A stretch of 64,000 nt of DNA from Zeugodacus cucurbitae. Lineage: Eukaryota > Arthropoda > Insecta > Diptera > Tephritidae. The notes under the pieces are model-generated. The model searched no databases. It was not told the DNA's origin and saw only the letters and a program-made list of their open reading frames with translations. Position 1 is the first letter of the stretch. Every line of letters starts with the position of its first letter. Where the stretch lies: positions 22,190,001-22,254,000 of the forward strand of contig NC_071670.1 of the NCBI RefSeq assembly GCF_028554725.1, written 5' to 3'. Positions 40,331 through 52,533 of the stretch are shown here, in pieces. The position numbers and the translations under genes are program-made.

Positions 40331-43147
40331 ATGTGTTAAAATACGAAATAAATGATTATGAATTTATTTTCTTTATGTTTTTATTTGTCGATATTCAACT
40401 TGCACGAAAGTGAACTTTTATCTTAAATCTGATAAAATGTAAAATAAATGATTATGAATAAATGTTCTTTATGTTTTTATTTTTAATATTCAACTCGCAA
40501 GAAAGTGAACTTTGACCTTAAATGTGTTAAAATACGAAATAAATGATTATGAATTTATTTTCTTTATGTTTTTATTTGTCGATATTCAACTTGCACGAAA
40601 GTGAACTTTTATCTTAAATCTGATAAAATGTAAAATAAATGATTATGAATAAATGTTCTTTATGTTTCCAGTTGTCGATAAACAACTTGCAAGAATGTGA
40701 ACTTGATCATAAATCTGATAAAAATACAAAATAAATGATTATGAGTAAACATTCTTTATGTTTTTATTTGTCGATATTTAACTTGCAAGAAAGTGAACTT
40801 GATCATAAATCTGATAAAAATACAAAATAAATGATTATGAATAAACATTCTTTATGCTTTTATTTGTCGATATTCAACTTGCAAGAAAAGGAACTTTGAT
40901 CTTAAATGTGATAAAATACAAAATAAATGATTATGAATAAATGTTCTTTATGTTTTTATTTGTCAATATTCAACTTGCAAGAATGTGAACTTGATCATAA
41001 ATCTGATAAAAATACAAAATAAATGATTATGAATAAACATTCTTTATGTTTCTATTTGTCGATAAACATCTTGCAAGAAAGTGAACTTTGATATTAAAAG
41101 TGATAAAATACAAAATAAATGATTATGAATAAACATTCTTTATGTTTTTACTTGTCGATATTTAACTTGCAGGAATTTTAACTTTTATCTTACATGTGAT
41201 AAAATACAAAATAAATGATTATGAATAAATGTTCTTTATGTTTTTATTTGTCAATATTCAATTTGCTAGAATGTGAACTTTGATATTAAATGTGATAAAA
41301 ATACAAAATAAATGATTATGAATAAACATTCTTTATGTTTTTATTTGTCGATATTTAACTTGCAGGAAAGTGAACTTTGATATTAAATGTGATAAAATAC
41401 AAAATAAATGATTAGGAATAAACATTCTTTATGTTTTTATTTGTCGATATTTAAATTGCAAGAAAGTGAGCTTTAATCTTAAATGTGATAAAAATACAAA
41501 ATAAATGATTATGAATAAACATTCTTTATGTTTTTATTTGTCGATGTTTAACTTGCAGGAAAGTGAACTTTGATCTTAAATGTGATAAAATACGAAATAA
41601 ATGATTATGAATTTATGTTCTTTATGTTTTTATTTGTCAATATTCAACTTGCAAGAATGTGAACTTTGATCTTACATCTGATAAAAATACAAAATTAATG
41701 ATTATGAATAAATGTTCTTTATGTTTTTATTTTTAATATTCAACTCGCAAGATAAATGATTAGGAATAAACATTCTTTATGTTTTTATTTGTCGATATTT
41801 AAATTGCAGGAAAGTGAACTTTTATCTTACATGTGATAAAATACAAAATAAATGATTATGAAATCATGCTCTTTATGTTTTTATTTGTCGATATTCAACT
41901 TGCACGAAAGTGAACTTTTATCTTAAATCTGATAAAATATAAAATAAATGATAATGAATAAATGTTCTTTATGTTTCCAGTTGTCGATAAACAACTCGCA
42001 AGAAAGTGAACTTTGATCTTAAATGTGATAAAAATACAAAATAAATGATTATGAATAAACATTCTTTATGTTTCTATTTGTCGATAAACAACTTGCAAGA
42101 AAGTGAACTTTGATAATAAATGTGATAAAATACAAAATAAATGATTATGAATAATCATTCTTTATGTTTTTATTTGTCGGTATTTAACTTGCAGGAAAGT
42201 GAACTTTTATCTTACATGTGATAAAATACAAAATAAATGATTATGAATAAATGTTCTTTATGTTTTTATTTGTCAATATTCAACTTGCTAGAATGTGAAC
42301 TTTGATATTAAATGTGATAAAATACAAAATAAATGATTATGAATAAACATTCTTTATGTTTTTATTTGTCGGTATTTAACTTGCGGAAAAGTGAACTTTT
42401 ATCTTACATGTGATAAAATACAAAATAAATGATTATGAATAAATGTTCTTTATGTTTTTATTTGTCGGTATTTAACTTGCAGGAAAGTGAACTTTTATCT
42501 TACATGTGATAAAATACAAATTAAATGATTATGAATAAATGTTCTTTATGTTTTTATTTGTCAATATTCAACTTGCTAGAATGTGAACTTTGATATTAAA
42601 TGTGATAAAATACAAAATAAATGATTATGAATAAACATTCTTTATGTTTTTATTTGTCGATATTCAACTTGCAGGAAAGTGAACTTTGATATTAAATGTG
42701 ATAAAATACAAAATAAATGATTATGCATTCTTTATGTTTTTATTTGTCGGTATTTAACTTGCAGGAAAGTGAACTTTTATCTTACATGTGATAAAATACA
42801 AAATAAATGATTATGAATAAACATTCACTATGTTTCTATTTGTCGATATTTAACTTGCAAGATAGTGAACTTTGATCTTAAATGTGATAAAATACAAAAT
42901 AAATGATTATGAATAAACATTCATTATGTTTTTATTTGAAACGAACTTTGATCTTAAAAGTGATAAAATACAAAATAAATGATTATGAATAAATGTTCTT
43001 TATGTTTTTATTTGTCAATATTCAACTTGCAAGAATGTGAACTTGATCATAAATCTGATAAAATACAAAATAAATGATTATGAATAAATGTTCTTTATGT
43101 TTTTATCTTTAATATTCAACTCGCAAGAAAGTGAACTTTGACCTTAA
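40331..43147 (+). repeat. Third copy of the 2840 bp interval, before MITE 5
   Basis: Aligns with 25862-28701 at offset 14466, falling to 14446 after a private 20 bp deletion at about 42938 (TTTATTTG joined to AAACGAAC). It has GCAAGATAAATGATTAGG at 41747, GATTATGCATTC at 42721 and ATTCACTATG at 42823. Private changes include GCAGGAATTTTAAC near 41170 and GAATAATCATTC near 42150. Confidence 0.83.
42930..42948 (+). other. Private 20 bp deletion in the pre-MITE 5 flank
   Basis: The normal TTTATTTG(TCGATAAAC...CAAGA)AAACGAAC is reduced to TTTATTTGAAACGAAC. It is present only in this one of seven equivalent flanks, so it post-dates the block amplification and gives copy 5 a unique tag. Confidence 0.85.
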
Positions 43148-43515
43148 CAGCCGGTTTCACGAAAGTTTTTAATTGAAAATTAAGTTCCATTTAATTATAA
43201 TTTTAATTTTTATTCAACTTTGCACTTAAATTTCCTGCGTTTCACCATTATTGACATTTGGCATCAAAAAAATTAAAAGGCTGGGATGTTAGTAAGAATA
43301 ACAGCTGATTTATGTAAACAAATAAGTTGTATTTCTTTGTCAAAATGGTAAACAAATGGGAATTCAGCTGATAGAAAAGCGTAACCATGGTTACATATGA
43401 CAGTATTTAAATAATATTTAAATGGCAAAGCGTGACCATTTAAATAAAAATTAAGTCAAATGGTGGAACTGAAATTAATTATTTTTCACTTAAATTTGTT
43501 TCGTGAAACCGGCTG
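43148..43515. mobile_element. MITE copy 5
   Basis: 368 bp with TAA at 43145-43147 and 43516-43518, both terminal repeats intact. The private change is AAAGGCTGGGATG near 43280, where other copies have AAAGGCAGGGATG. Its right flank has GTTTTCATTTGTCG near 43565, shared only with the right flank of copy 7. Confidence 0.9.
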
Positions 43516-46500
43516 TAAATGTGTTAAAATACGAAATAAATGATTATGAATTTATTTTCTTTATGTTTTCATTTGTCGATATTCAACTTGCACGAAAGTG
43601 AACTTTTATCTTAAATCTGATAAAATGTAAAATAAATGATTATGAATAAATGTTCTTTATGTTTTTATTTTTAATATTCAACTCGCAAGAAAGCGAACTT
43701 TGACCTTAAATGTGTTAAAATACGAAATAAATGATTATGAATTTATTTTCTTTATGTTTTTATTTGTCGATATTCAACTTGCACGAAAGTGAACTTTTAT
43801 CTTAAATCTGATAAAATGTAAAATAAATGATTATGAATAAATGTTCTTTATGTTTCCAGTTGTCGATAAACAACTTGCAAGAAAGCGAACTTTGATCTTA
43901 AATGTGATAAAATACAAAATAAATGATTATGAATAAATGTTCTTTATGTTTTCGTTTGTCAATATTCAACTTGCAAGAATGTGAACTTGATCATAAATCT
44001 GATAAAAATACAAAATAAATGATTATGAGTAAACATTCTTTATGTTTTTATTTGTCGATATTTAACTTGCAAGAAAGTGAACTTGATCATAAATCTGATA
44101 AAAATACAAAATAAATGATTATGAATAAACATTCTTTATGCTTTTATTTGTCGATATTCAACTTGCAAGAAAAGGAACTTTGATCTTAAATGTGATAAAA
44201 TACAAAATAAATGATTATGAATAAATGTTCTTTATGTTTTTATTTGTCAATATTCAACTTGCAAGAATGTGAACTTGATCATAAATCTGATAAAAATACA
44301 AAATAAATGATTATGAATAAACATTCTTTATGTTTCTATTTGTCGATAAACATCTTGCAAGAAAGTGAACTTTGATATTAAAAGTGATAAAATACAAAAT
44401 AAATGATTATGAATAAACATTCTTTATGTTTTTACTTGTCGATATTTAACTTGCAGGAAAGTTAACTTTTATCTTACATGTGATAAAATACAAAATAAAT
44501 GATTATGAATAAATGTTCTTTATGTTTTTATTTGTCAATATTCAATTTGCTAGAATGTGAACTTTGATATTAAATGTGATAAAAATACAAAATAAATGAT
44601 TATGAATAAACATTCTTTATGTTTTTATTTGTCGATATTTAACTTGCAGGAAAGTGAACTTTGATATTAAATGTGATAAAATGCAAAATAAATGATTAGG
44701 AATAAACATTCTTTATGTTTTTATTTGTCGATATTTAACTTGCAAGAAAGTGAACTTGATCATAAATCTGATAAAAATACAAAATAAATGATTATGAATA
44801 AACATTCTTTATGCTTTTATTTGTCGATATTCAACTTGCAAGAAAAGGAACTTTGATCTTAAATGTGATAAAATACAAAATAAATGATTATGAATAAATG
44901 TTCTTTATGTTTTCGTTTGTCAATATTCAACTTGCAAGAATGTGAACTTGATCATAAATCTGATAAAAATACAAAATAAATGATTATGAATAAACATTCT
45001 TTATGTTTCTATTTGTCGATAAACATCTTGCAAGAAAGTGAACTTTGATATTAAAAGTGATAAAATACAAAATAAATGATTATGAATAAACATTCTTTAT
45101 GTTTTTACTTGTCGATATTTAACTTGCAGGAAAGTTAACTTTTATCTTACATGTGATAAAATACAAAATAAATGATTATGAATAAATGTTCTTTATGTTT
45201 TTATTTGTCAATATTCAATTTGCTAGAATGTGAACTTTGATATTAAATGTGATAAAAATACAAAATAAATGATTATGAATAAACATTCTTTATGTTTTTA
45301 TTTGTCGATATTTAACTTGCAGGAAAGTGAACTTTGATATTAAATGTGATAAAATACAAAATAAATGATTAGGAATAAACATTCTTTACGTTTTTATTTG
45401 TCGATATTTAAATTGCAGGATAGTGAACTTTTATCTTACATGTGATAAAATACAAAATAAATGATTATGAATAAATGTTCTTTATGTTTTTATTTGTCGA
45501 TAAACAACTTGCAAGAAAGTGAGCTTTAATCTTAAATGTGATAAAAATACAAAATAAATGATTATGAATAAACATTCTTTATGTTTTTATTTGTCGATGT
45601 TTAACTTGCAGGAAAGTGAACTTTGATCTTAAATGTGATAAAATACGAAATAAATGATTATGAATTTATGTTCTTTATGTTTTTATTTGTCAATATTCAA
45701 CTTGCAAGAATGTGAACTTTGATCTTACATCTGATAAAAATACAAAATTAATGATTATGAATAAATGTTCTTTATGTTTTTATTTTTAATATTCAACTCG
45801 CAAGATAAATGATTAGGAATAAACATTCTTTATGTTTTTATTTGTCGATATTTAAATTGCAGGAAAGTGAACTTTTATCTTACATGTGATAAAATACAAA
45901 ATAAATGATTATGAAATCATGTTCTTTATGTTTTTATTTGTCGATATTCAACTTGCACGAAAGTGAACTTTTATCTTAAATCTGATAAAATATAAAATAA
46001 ATGATAATGAATAAATGTTCTTTATGTTTCCAGTTGTCGATAAACAACTCGCAAGAAAGTGAACTTTGATCTTAAATGTGATAAAAATACAAAATAAATG
46101 ATTATGAATAAACATTCTTTATGTTTCTATTTGTCGATAAACAACTTGCAAGAAAGTGAACTTTGATAATAAATGTGATAAAATACAAAATAAATGATTA
46201 TGAATAAACATTCTTTATGTTTTTATTTGTCGGTATTTAACTTGCAGGAAAGTGAACTTTTATCTTACATGTGATAAAATACAAAATAAATGATTATGAA
46301 TAAATGTTCTTTATGTTTTTATTTGTCAATATTCAACTTGCTAGAATGTGAACTTTGATATTAAATGTGATAAAATACAAAATAAATGATTATGAATAAA
46401 CATTCTTTATGTTTTTATTTGTCGGTATTTAACTTGCGGAAAAGTGAACTTTTATCTTACATGTGATAAAATACAAAATAAATGATTATGAATAAATGTT

Positions 46501-47227
46501 CTTTATGTTTTTATTTGTCGGTATTTAACTTGCAGGAAAGTGAACTTTTATCTTACATGTGATAAAATACAAATTAAATGATTATGAATAAATGTTCTTT
46601 ATGTTTTTATTTGTCAATATTCAACTTGCTAGAATGTGAACTTTGATATTAAATGTGATAAAATACAAAATAAATGATTATGAATAAACATTCTTTATGT
46701 TTTTATTTGTCGATATTCAACTTGCAGGAAAGTGAACTTTGATATTAAATGTGATAAAATACAAAATAAATGATTATGAGTAAGCATTCTTTATGTTTTT
46801 ATTTGTCGGTATTTAACTTGCAGGAAAGTGAATTATTTATCTTACATGTGATAAAATACAAAATAAATGATTATGAATAAACATTCACTATGTTTCTATT
46901 TGTCGATATTTAACTTGCAAGATAGTGAACTTTGATCTTAAATGTGATAAAATACAAAATAAATGATTATGAATAAACATTCATTATGTTTTTATTTGTC
47001 GATAAACAACTTGCAAGAAAACGAACTTTGATCTTAAAAGTGATAAAATACAAAATAAATGATTATGAATAAATGTTCTTTATGTTTTTATTTGTCAATA
47101 TTCAACTTGCAAGAATGTGAACTTGATCATAAATCTGATAAAATACAAAATAAATGATTATGAATAAATGTTCTTTATGTTTTTATTTTTAATATTCAAC
47201 TCGCAAGAAAGTGAACTTTGACCTTAA
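43516..47227 (+). repeat. Second copy of the 3711 bp interval, between MITE 5 and 6
   Basis: 3712 bp, aligned with 29070-32780. It retains GAGTAAGC (46790) and the extra nine-monomer segment. A private insertion GTGAATTATTTATC at about 46829 replaces GTGAACTTTTATC and accounts for the 1 bp length difference. The truncated GCAAGATAAATG monomer is at about 45800. Confidence 0.85.
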
Positions 47228-47595
47228 CAGCCGGTTTCACGAAAGTTTTTAATTGAAAATTAAGTTCCATTTAATTATAATTTTAATTTTTATTCAACTT
47301 TGCACTTAAATTTCCTGCGTTTCACCATTATTGACATTTGGCATCAAAAAAATTAAAAGGCAGGGATGTTAGTAAGAATAACAGCTGATTTATGTAAACA
47401 AATAAGTTGTATTTCTTTGTCAAAATGGTAAACAAATGGGAATTCAGCTGATAGAAAAGCGTAACCATGGTTACATATGACAGTATTTAAATAATATTTA
47501 AATGGCAAAGCGTGACCATTTAAATAAAAATTAAGTCAAATGGTGGAACTGAAATTAATTATTTTTCACTTAAATTTGTTTCGTTAAACCGGCTG
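47228..47595. mobile_element. MITE copy 6
   Basis: 368 bp, TAA at 47225-47227 and 47596-47598. The right terminal repeat has TTTCGTTAAACCGGCTG in place of TTTCGTGAAACCGGCTG, one broken pair. Otherwise it is like copy 4, its equivalent in the preceding superblock (14447 bp upstream). Confidence 0.9.
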
Positions 47596-50435
47596 TAAAT
47601 GTGTTAAAATACGAAATAAATGATTATGAATTTATTTTCTTTATGTTTTTATTTGTCGATATTCAACTTGCACGAAAGTGAACTTTTATCTTAAATCTGA
47701 TAAAATGTAAAATAAATGATTATGAATAAATGTTCTTTATGTTTTTATTTTTAATATTCAACTCGCAAGAAAGTGAACTTTGACCTTAAATGTGTTAAAA
47801 TACGAAATAAATGATTATGAATTTATTTTCTTTATGTTTTTATTTGTCGATATTCAACTTGCACGAAAGTGAACTTTTATCTTAAATCTGATAAAATGTA
47901 AAATAAATGATTATGAATAAATGTTCTTTATGTTTCCAGTTGTCGATAAACAACTTGCAAGAATGTGAACTTGATCATAAATCTGATAAAAATACAAAAT
48001 AAATGATTATGAGTAAACATTCTTTATGTTTTTATTTGTCGATATTTAACTTGCAAGAAAGTGAACTTGATCATAAATCTGATAAAAATACAAAATAAAT
48101 GATTATGAATAAACATTCTTTATGCTTTTATTTGTCGATATTCAACTTGCAAGAAAAGGAACTTTGATCTTAAATGTGATAAAATACAAAATAAATGATT
48201 ATGAATAAATGTTCTTTATGTTTTTATTTGTCAATATTCAACTTGCAAGAATGTGAACTTGATCATAAATCTGATAAAAATACAAAATAAATGATTATGA
48301 ATAAACATTCTTTATGTTTCTATTTGTCGATAAACATCTTGCAAGAAAGTGAACTTTGATATTAAAAGTGATAAAATACAAAATAAATGATTATGAATAA
48401 ACATTCTTTATGTTTTTACTTGTCGATATTTAACTTGCAGGAAAGTTAACTTTTATCTTACATGTGATAAAATACAAAATAAATGATTATGAATAAATGT
48501 TCTTTATGTTTTTATTTGTCAATATTCAATTTGCTAGAATGTGAACTTTGATATTAAATGTGATAAAAATACAAAATAAATGATTATGAATAAACATTCT
48601 TTATGTTTTTATTTGTCGATATTTAACTTGCAGGAAAGTGAACTTTGATATTAAATGTGATAAAATACAAAATAAATGATTAGGAATAAACATTCTTTAT
48701 GTTTTTATTTGTCGATATTTAAATTGCAAGAAAGTGAGCTTTAATCTTAAATGTGATAAAAATACAAAATAAATGATTATGAATAAACATTCTTTATGTT
48801 TTTATTTGTCGATGTTTAACTTGCAGGAAAGTGAACTTTGATCTTAAATGTGATAAAATACGAAATAAATGATTATGAATTTATGTTCTTTATGTTTTTA
48901 TTTGTCAATATTCAACTTGCAAGAATGTGAACTTTGATCTTACATCTGATAAAAATACAAAATTAATGATTATGAATAAATGTTCTTTATGTTTTTATTT
49001 TTAATATTCAACTCGCAAGATAAATGATTAGGAATAAACATTCTTTATGTTTTTATTTGTCGATATTTAAATTGCAGGAAAGTGAACTTTTATCTTACAT
49101 GTGATAAAATACAAAATAAATGATTATGAAATCATGCTCTTTATGTTTTTATTTGTCGATATTCAACTTGCACGAAAGTGAACTTTTATCTTAAATCTGA
49201 TAAAATATAAAATAAATGATAATGAATAAATGTTCTTTATGTTTCCAGTTGTCGATAAACAACTCGCAAGAAAGTGAACTTTGATCTTAAATGTGATAAA
49301 AATACAAAATAAATGATTATGAATAAACATTCTTTATGTTTCTATTTGTCGATAAACAACTTGCAAGAAAGTGAACTTTGATAATAAATGTGATAAAATA
49401 CAAAATAAATGATTATGAATAAACATTCTTTATGTTTTTATTTGTCGGTATTTAACTTGCAGGAAAGTGAACTTTTATCTTACATGTGATAAAATACAAA
49501 ATAAATGATTATGAATAAATGTTCTTTATGTTTTTATTTGTCAATATTCAACTTGCTAGAATGTGAACTTTGATATTAAATGTGATAAAATACAAAATAA
49601 ATGATTATGAATAAACATTCTTTATGTTTTTATTTGTCGGTATTTAACTTGCGGAAAAGTGAACTTTTATCTTACATGTGATAAAATACAAAATAAATGA
49701 TTATGAATAAATGTTCTTTATGTTTTTATTTGTCGGTATTTAACTTGCAGGAAAGTGAACTTTTATCTTACATGTGATAAAATACAAATTAAATGATTAT
49801 GAATAAATGTTCTTTATGTTTTTATTTGTCAATATTCAACTTGCTAGAATGTGAACTTTGATATTAAATGTGATAAAATACAAAATAAATGATTATGAAT
49901 AAACATTCTTTATGTTTTTATTTGTCGATATTCAACTTGCAGGAAAGTGAACTTTGATATTAAATGTGATAAAATACAAAATAAATGATTATGCATTCTT
50001 TATGTTTTTATTTGTCGGTATTTAACTTGCAGGAAAGTGAACTTTTATCTTACATGTGATAAAATACAAAATAAATGATTATGAATAAACATTCACTATG
50101 TTTCTATTTGTCGATATTTAACTTGCAAGTTAGTGAACTTTGATCTTAAATGTGATAAAATACAAAATAAATGATTATGAATAAACATTCATTATGTTTT
50201 TATTTGTCGATAAACAACTTGCAAGAAAACGAACTTTGATCTTAAAAGTGATAAAATACAAAATAAATGATTATGAATAAATGTTCTTTATGTTTTTATT
50301 TGTCAATATTCAACTTGCAAGAATGTGAACTTGATCATAAATCTGATAAAATACAAAATAAATGATTATGAATAAATGTTCTTTATGTTTTTATTTTTAA
50401 TATTCAACTCGCAAGAAAGTGAACTTTGACCTTAA
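47596..50435 (+). repeat. Second full copy of the 2840 bp interval, between MITE 6 and 7
   Basis: Exactly the length of 25862-28701 and the same marker order, including GTTTTTACTTG, GTGAGCTTTAATC, the 6 bp deletion at about 49990 and ATTCACTATG at 50091. A private GCAAGTTAGTG occurs near 50126 where relatives have GCAAGATAGTG. Confidence 0.86.
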
Positions 50436-50803
50436 CAGCCGGTTTCACGAAAGTTTTTAATTGAAAATTAAGTTCCATTTAATTATAATTTTAATTTTTA
50501 TTCAACTTTGCACTTAAATTTCCTGCGTTTCACCATTATTGACATTTGGCATCAAAAAAATTAAAAGGCAGGGATGTTAGTAAGAATAACAGCTGATTTA
50601 TGTAAACAAATAAGTTGTATTTCTTTGTCAAAATGGTAAACAAATGGGAATTCAGCTGATAGAAAAGCGTAACCATGGTTACATATGACAGTATTTAAAT
50701 AATATTTAAATGGCAAAGCGTGACCATTTAAATAAAAATTAAGTCAAATGGTGGAACTGAAATTAATTATTTTTCACTTAAATTTGTTTCGTGAAACCGG
50801 CTG
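50436..50803. mobile_element. MITE copy 7 (rightmost)
   Basis: 368 bp, intact terminal repeats, TAA at 50433-50435 and 50804-50806, with the later-copy TTATAATTTTAAT variant. No MITE occurs from here to the window end, 13 kb. Confidence 0.9.
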
Positions 50804-52371
50804 TAAATGTGTTAAAATACGAAATAAATGATTATGAATTTATTTTCTTTATGTTTTCATTTGTCGATATTCAACTTGCACGAAAGTGAACTTTTATCTT
50901 AAATCTGATAAAATGTAAAATAAATGATTATGAATAAATGTTCTTTATGTTTTTATTTTTAATATTCAACTCGCAAGAAAGCGAACTTTGACCTTAAATG
51001 TGTTAAAATACGAAATAAATGATTATGAATTTATTTTCTTTATGTTTTTATTTGTCGATATTCAACTTGCACGAAAGTGAACTTTTATCTTAAATCTGAT
51101 AAAATGTAAAATAAATGATTATGAATAAATGTTCTTTATGTTTCCAGTTGTCGATAAACAACTTGCAAGAAAGCGAACTTTGATCTTAAATGTGATAAAA
51201 TACAAAATAAATGATTATGAATAAATGTTCTTTATGTTTTCGTTTGTCAATATTCAACTTGCAAGAATGTGAACTTGATCATAAATCTGATAAAAATACG
51301 AAATAAATGATTATGAGTAAACATTCTTTATGTTTTTATTTGTCGATATTTAACTTGCAAGAAAGTGAACTTGATCATAAATCTGATAAAAATACAAAAT
51401 AAATGATTATGAATAAATATTCTTTATGCTTTTATTTGTCGATATTCAACTTGCAAGAAAAGGAACTTTGATCTTAAATGTGATAAAATACAAAATAAAT
51501 GATTATGAATAAATGTTCTTTATGTTTTTATTTGTCAATATTCAACTTGCAAGAATGTGAACTTGATCATAAATCTGATAAAAATACAAAATAAATGATT
51601 ATGAATAAACATTCTTTATGTTTCTATTTGTCGATAAACATCTTGCAAGAAAGTGAACTTTGATATTAAAAGTGATAAAATACAAAATAAATGATTATGA
51701 ATAAACATTCTTTATGTTTTTACTTGTCGATATTTAACTTGCAGGAAAGTTAACTTTTATCTTACATGTGATAAAATACAAAATAAATGATTATGAATAA
51801 ATGTTCTTTATGTTTTTATTTGTCAATATTCAATTTGCTAGAATGTGAACTTTGATATTAAATGTGATAAAAATACAAAATAAATGATTATGAATAAACA
51901 TTCTTTATGTTTTTATTTGTCGATATTTAACTTGCAGGAAAGTGAACTTTGATATTAAATGTGATAAAATGCAAAATAAATGATTAGGAATAAACATTCT
52001 TTATGTTTTTATTTGTCGATATTTAACATGCAAGAAAGTGAACTTGATCATAAATCTGATAAAAATACAAAATAAATGATTATGAATAAACATTCTTTAT
52101 GCTTTTATTTGTCGATATTCAACTTGCAAGAAAAGGAACTTTGATCTTAAATGTGATAAAATACAAAATAAATGATTATGAATAAATGTTCTTTATGTTT
52201 TCGTTTGTCAATATTCAACTTGCAAGAATGTGAACTTGATCATAAATCTGATAAAAATACAAAATAAATGATTATGAATAAACATTCTTTATGTTTCTAT
52301 TTGTCGATAAACATCTTGCAAGAAAGTGAACTTTGATATTAAAAGTGATAAAATACAAAATAAATGATTAT
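50804..52371 (+). repeat. Right flank of MITE 7, truncated 4079-type unit
   Basis: Matches 29070 to about 30637 at offset 21734, including the AGGAACTTTG and GTTTTCGTTTGTC monomers, with private ATACGAAATAAATG at 51297, AAATATTCTTTATGC near 51417 and TTAACATGCAAG near 52023. At about 52372 it switches in register to sequence that follows MITE copy 4 (33181). The join keeps the monomer phase. Confidence 0.82.
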
Positions 52372-52530
52372 GAATTTATTTTCTTTATGTTTTTATTTGT
52401 CGATATTCAACTTGCACGAAAGTGAACTTTTATCTTAAATCTGATAAAATGTAAAATAAATGATTATGAATAAATGTTCTTTATGTTTTTATTTTTAATA
52501 TTCAACTCGCAAGAAAGCGAACTTTGACCT

Positions 52531-52533
52531 TAA
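52531..52533. other. Empty MITE target site without a nearby MITE
   Basis: GACCTTAAATGTGTTAAAAT again, in a block copied from the right flank of MITE copy 4 but cut off just before the element would begin. The nearest MITE is 1.7 kb upstream, so here the dimer survives without the insertion. Confidence 0.8.
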
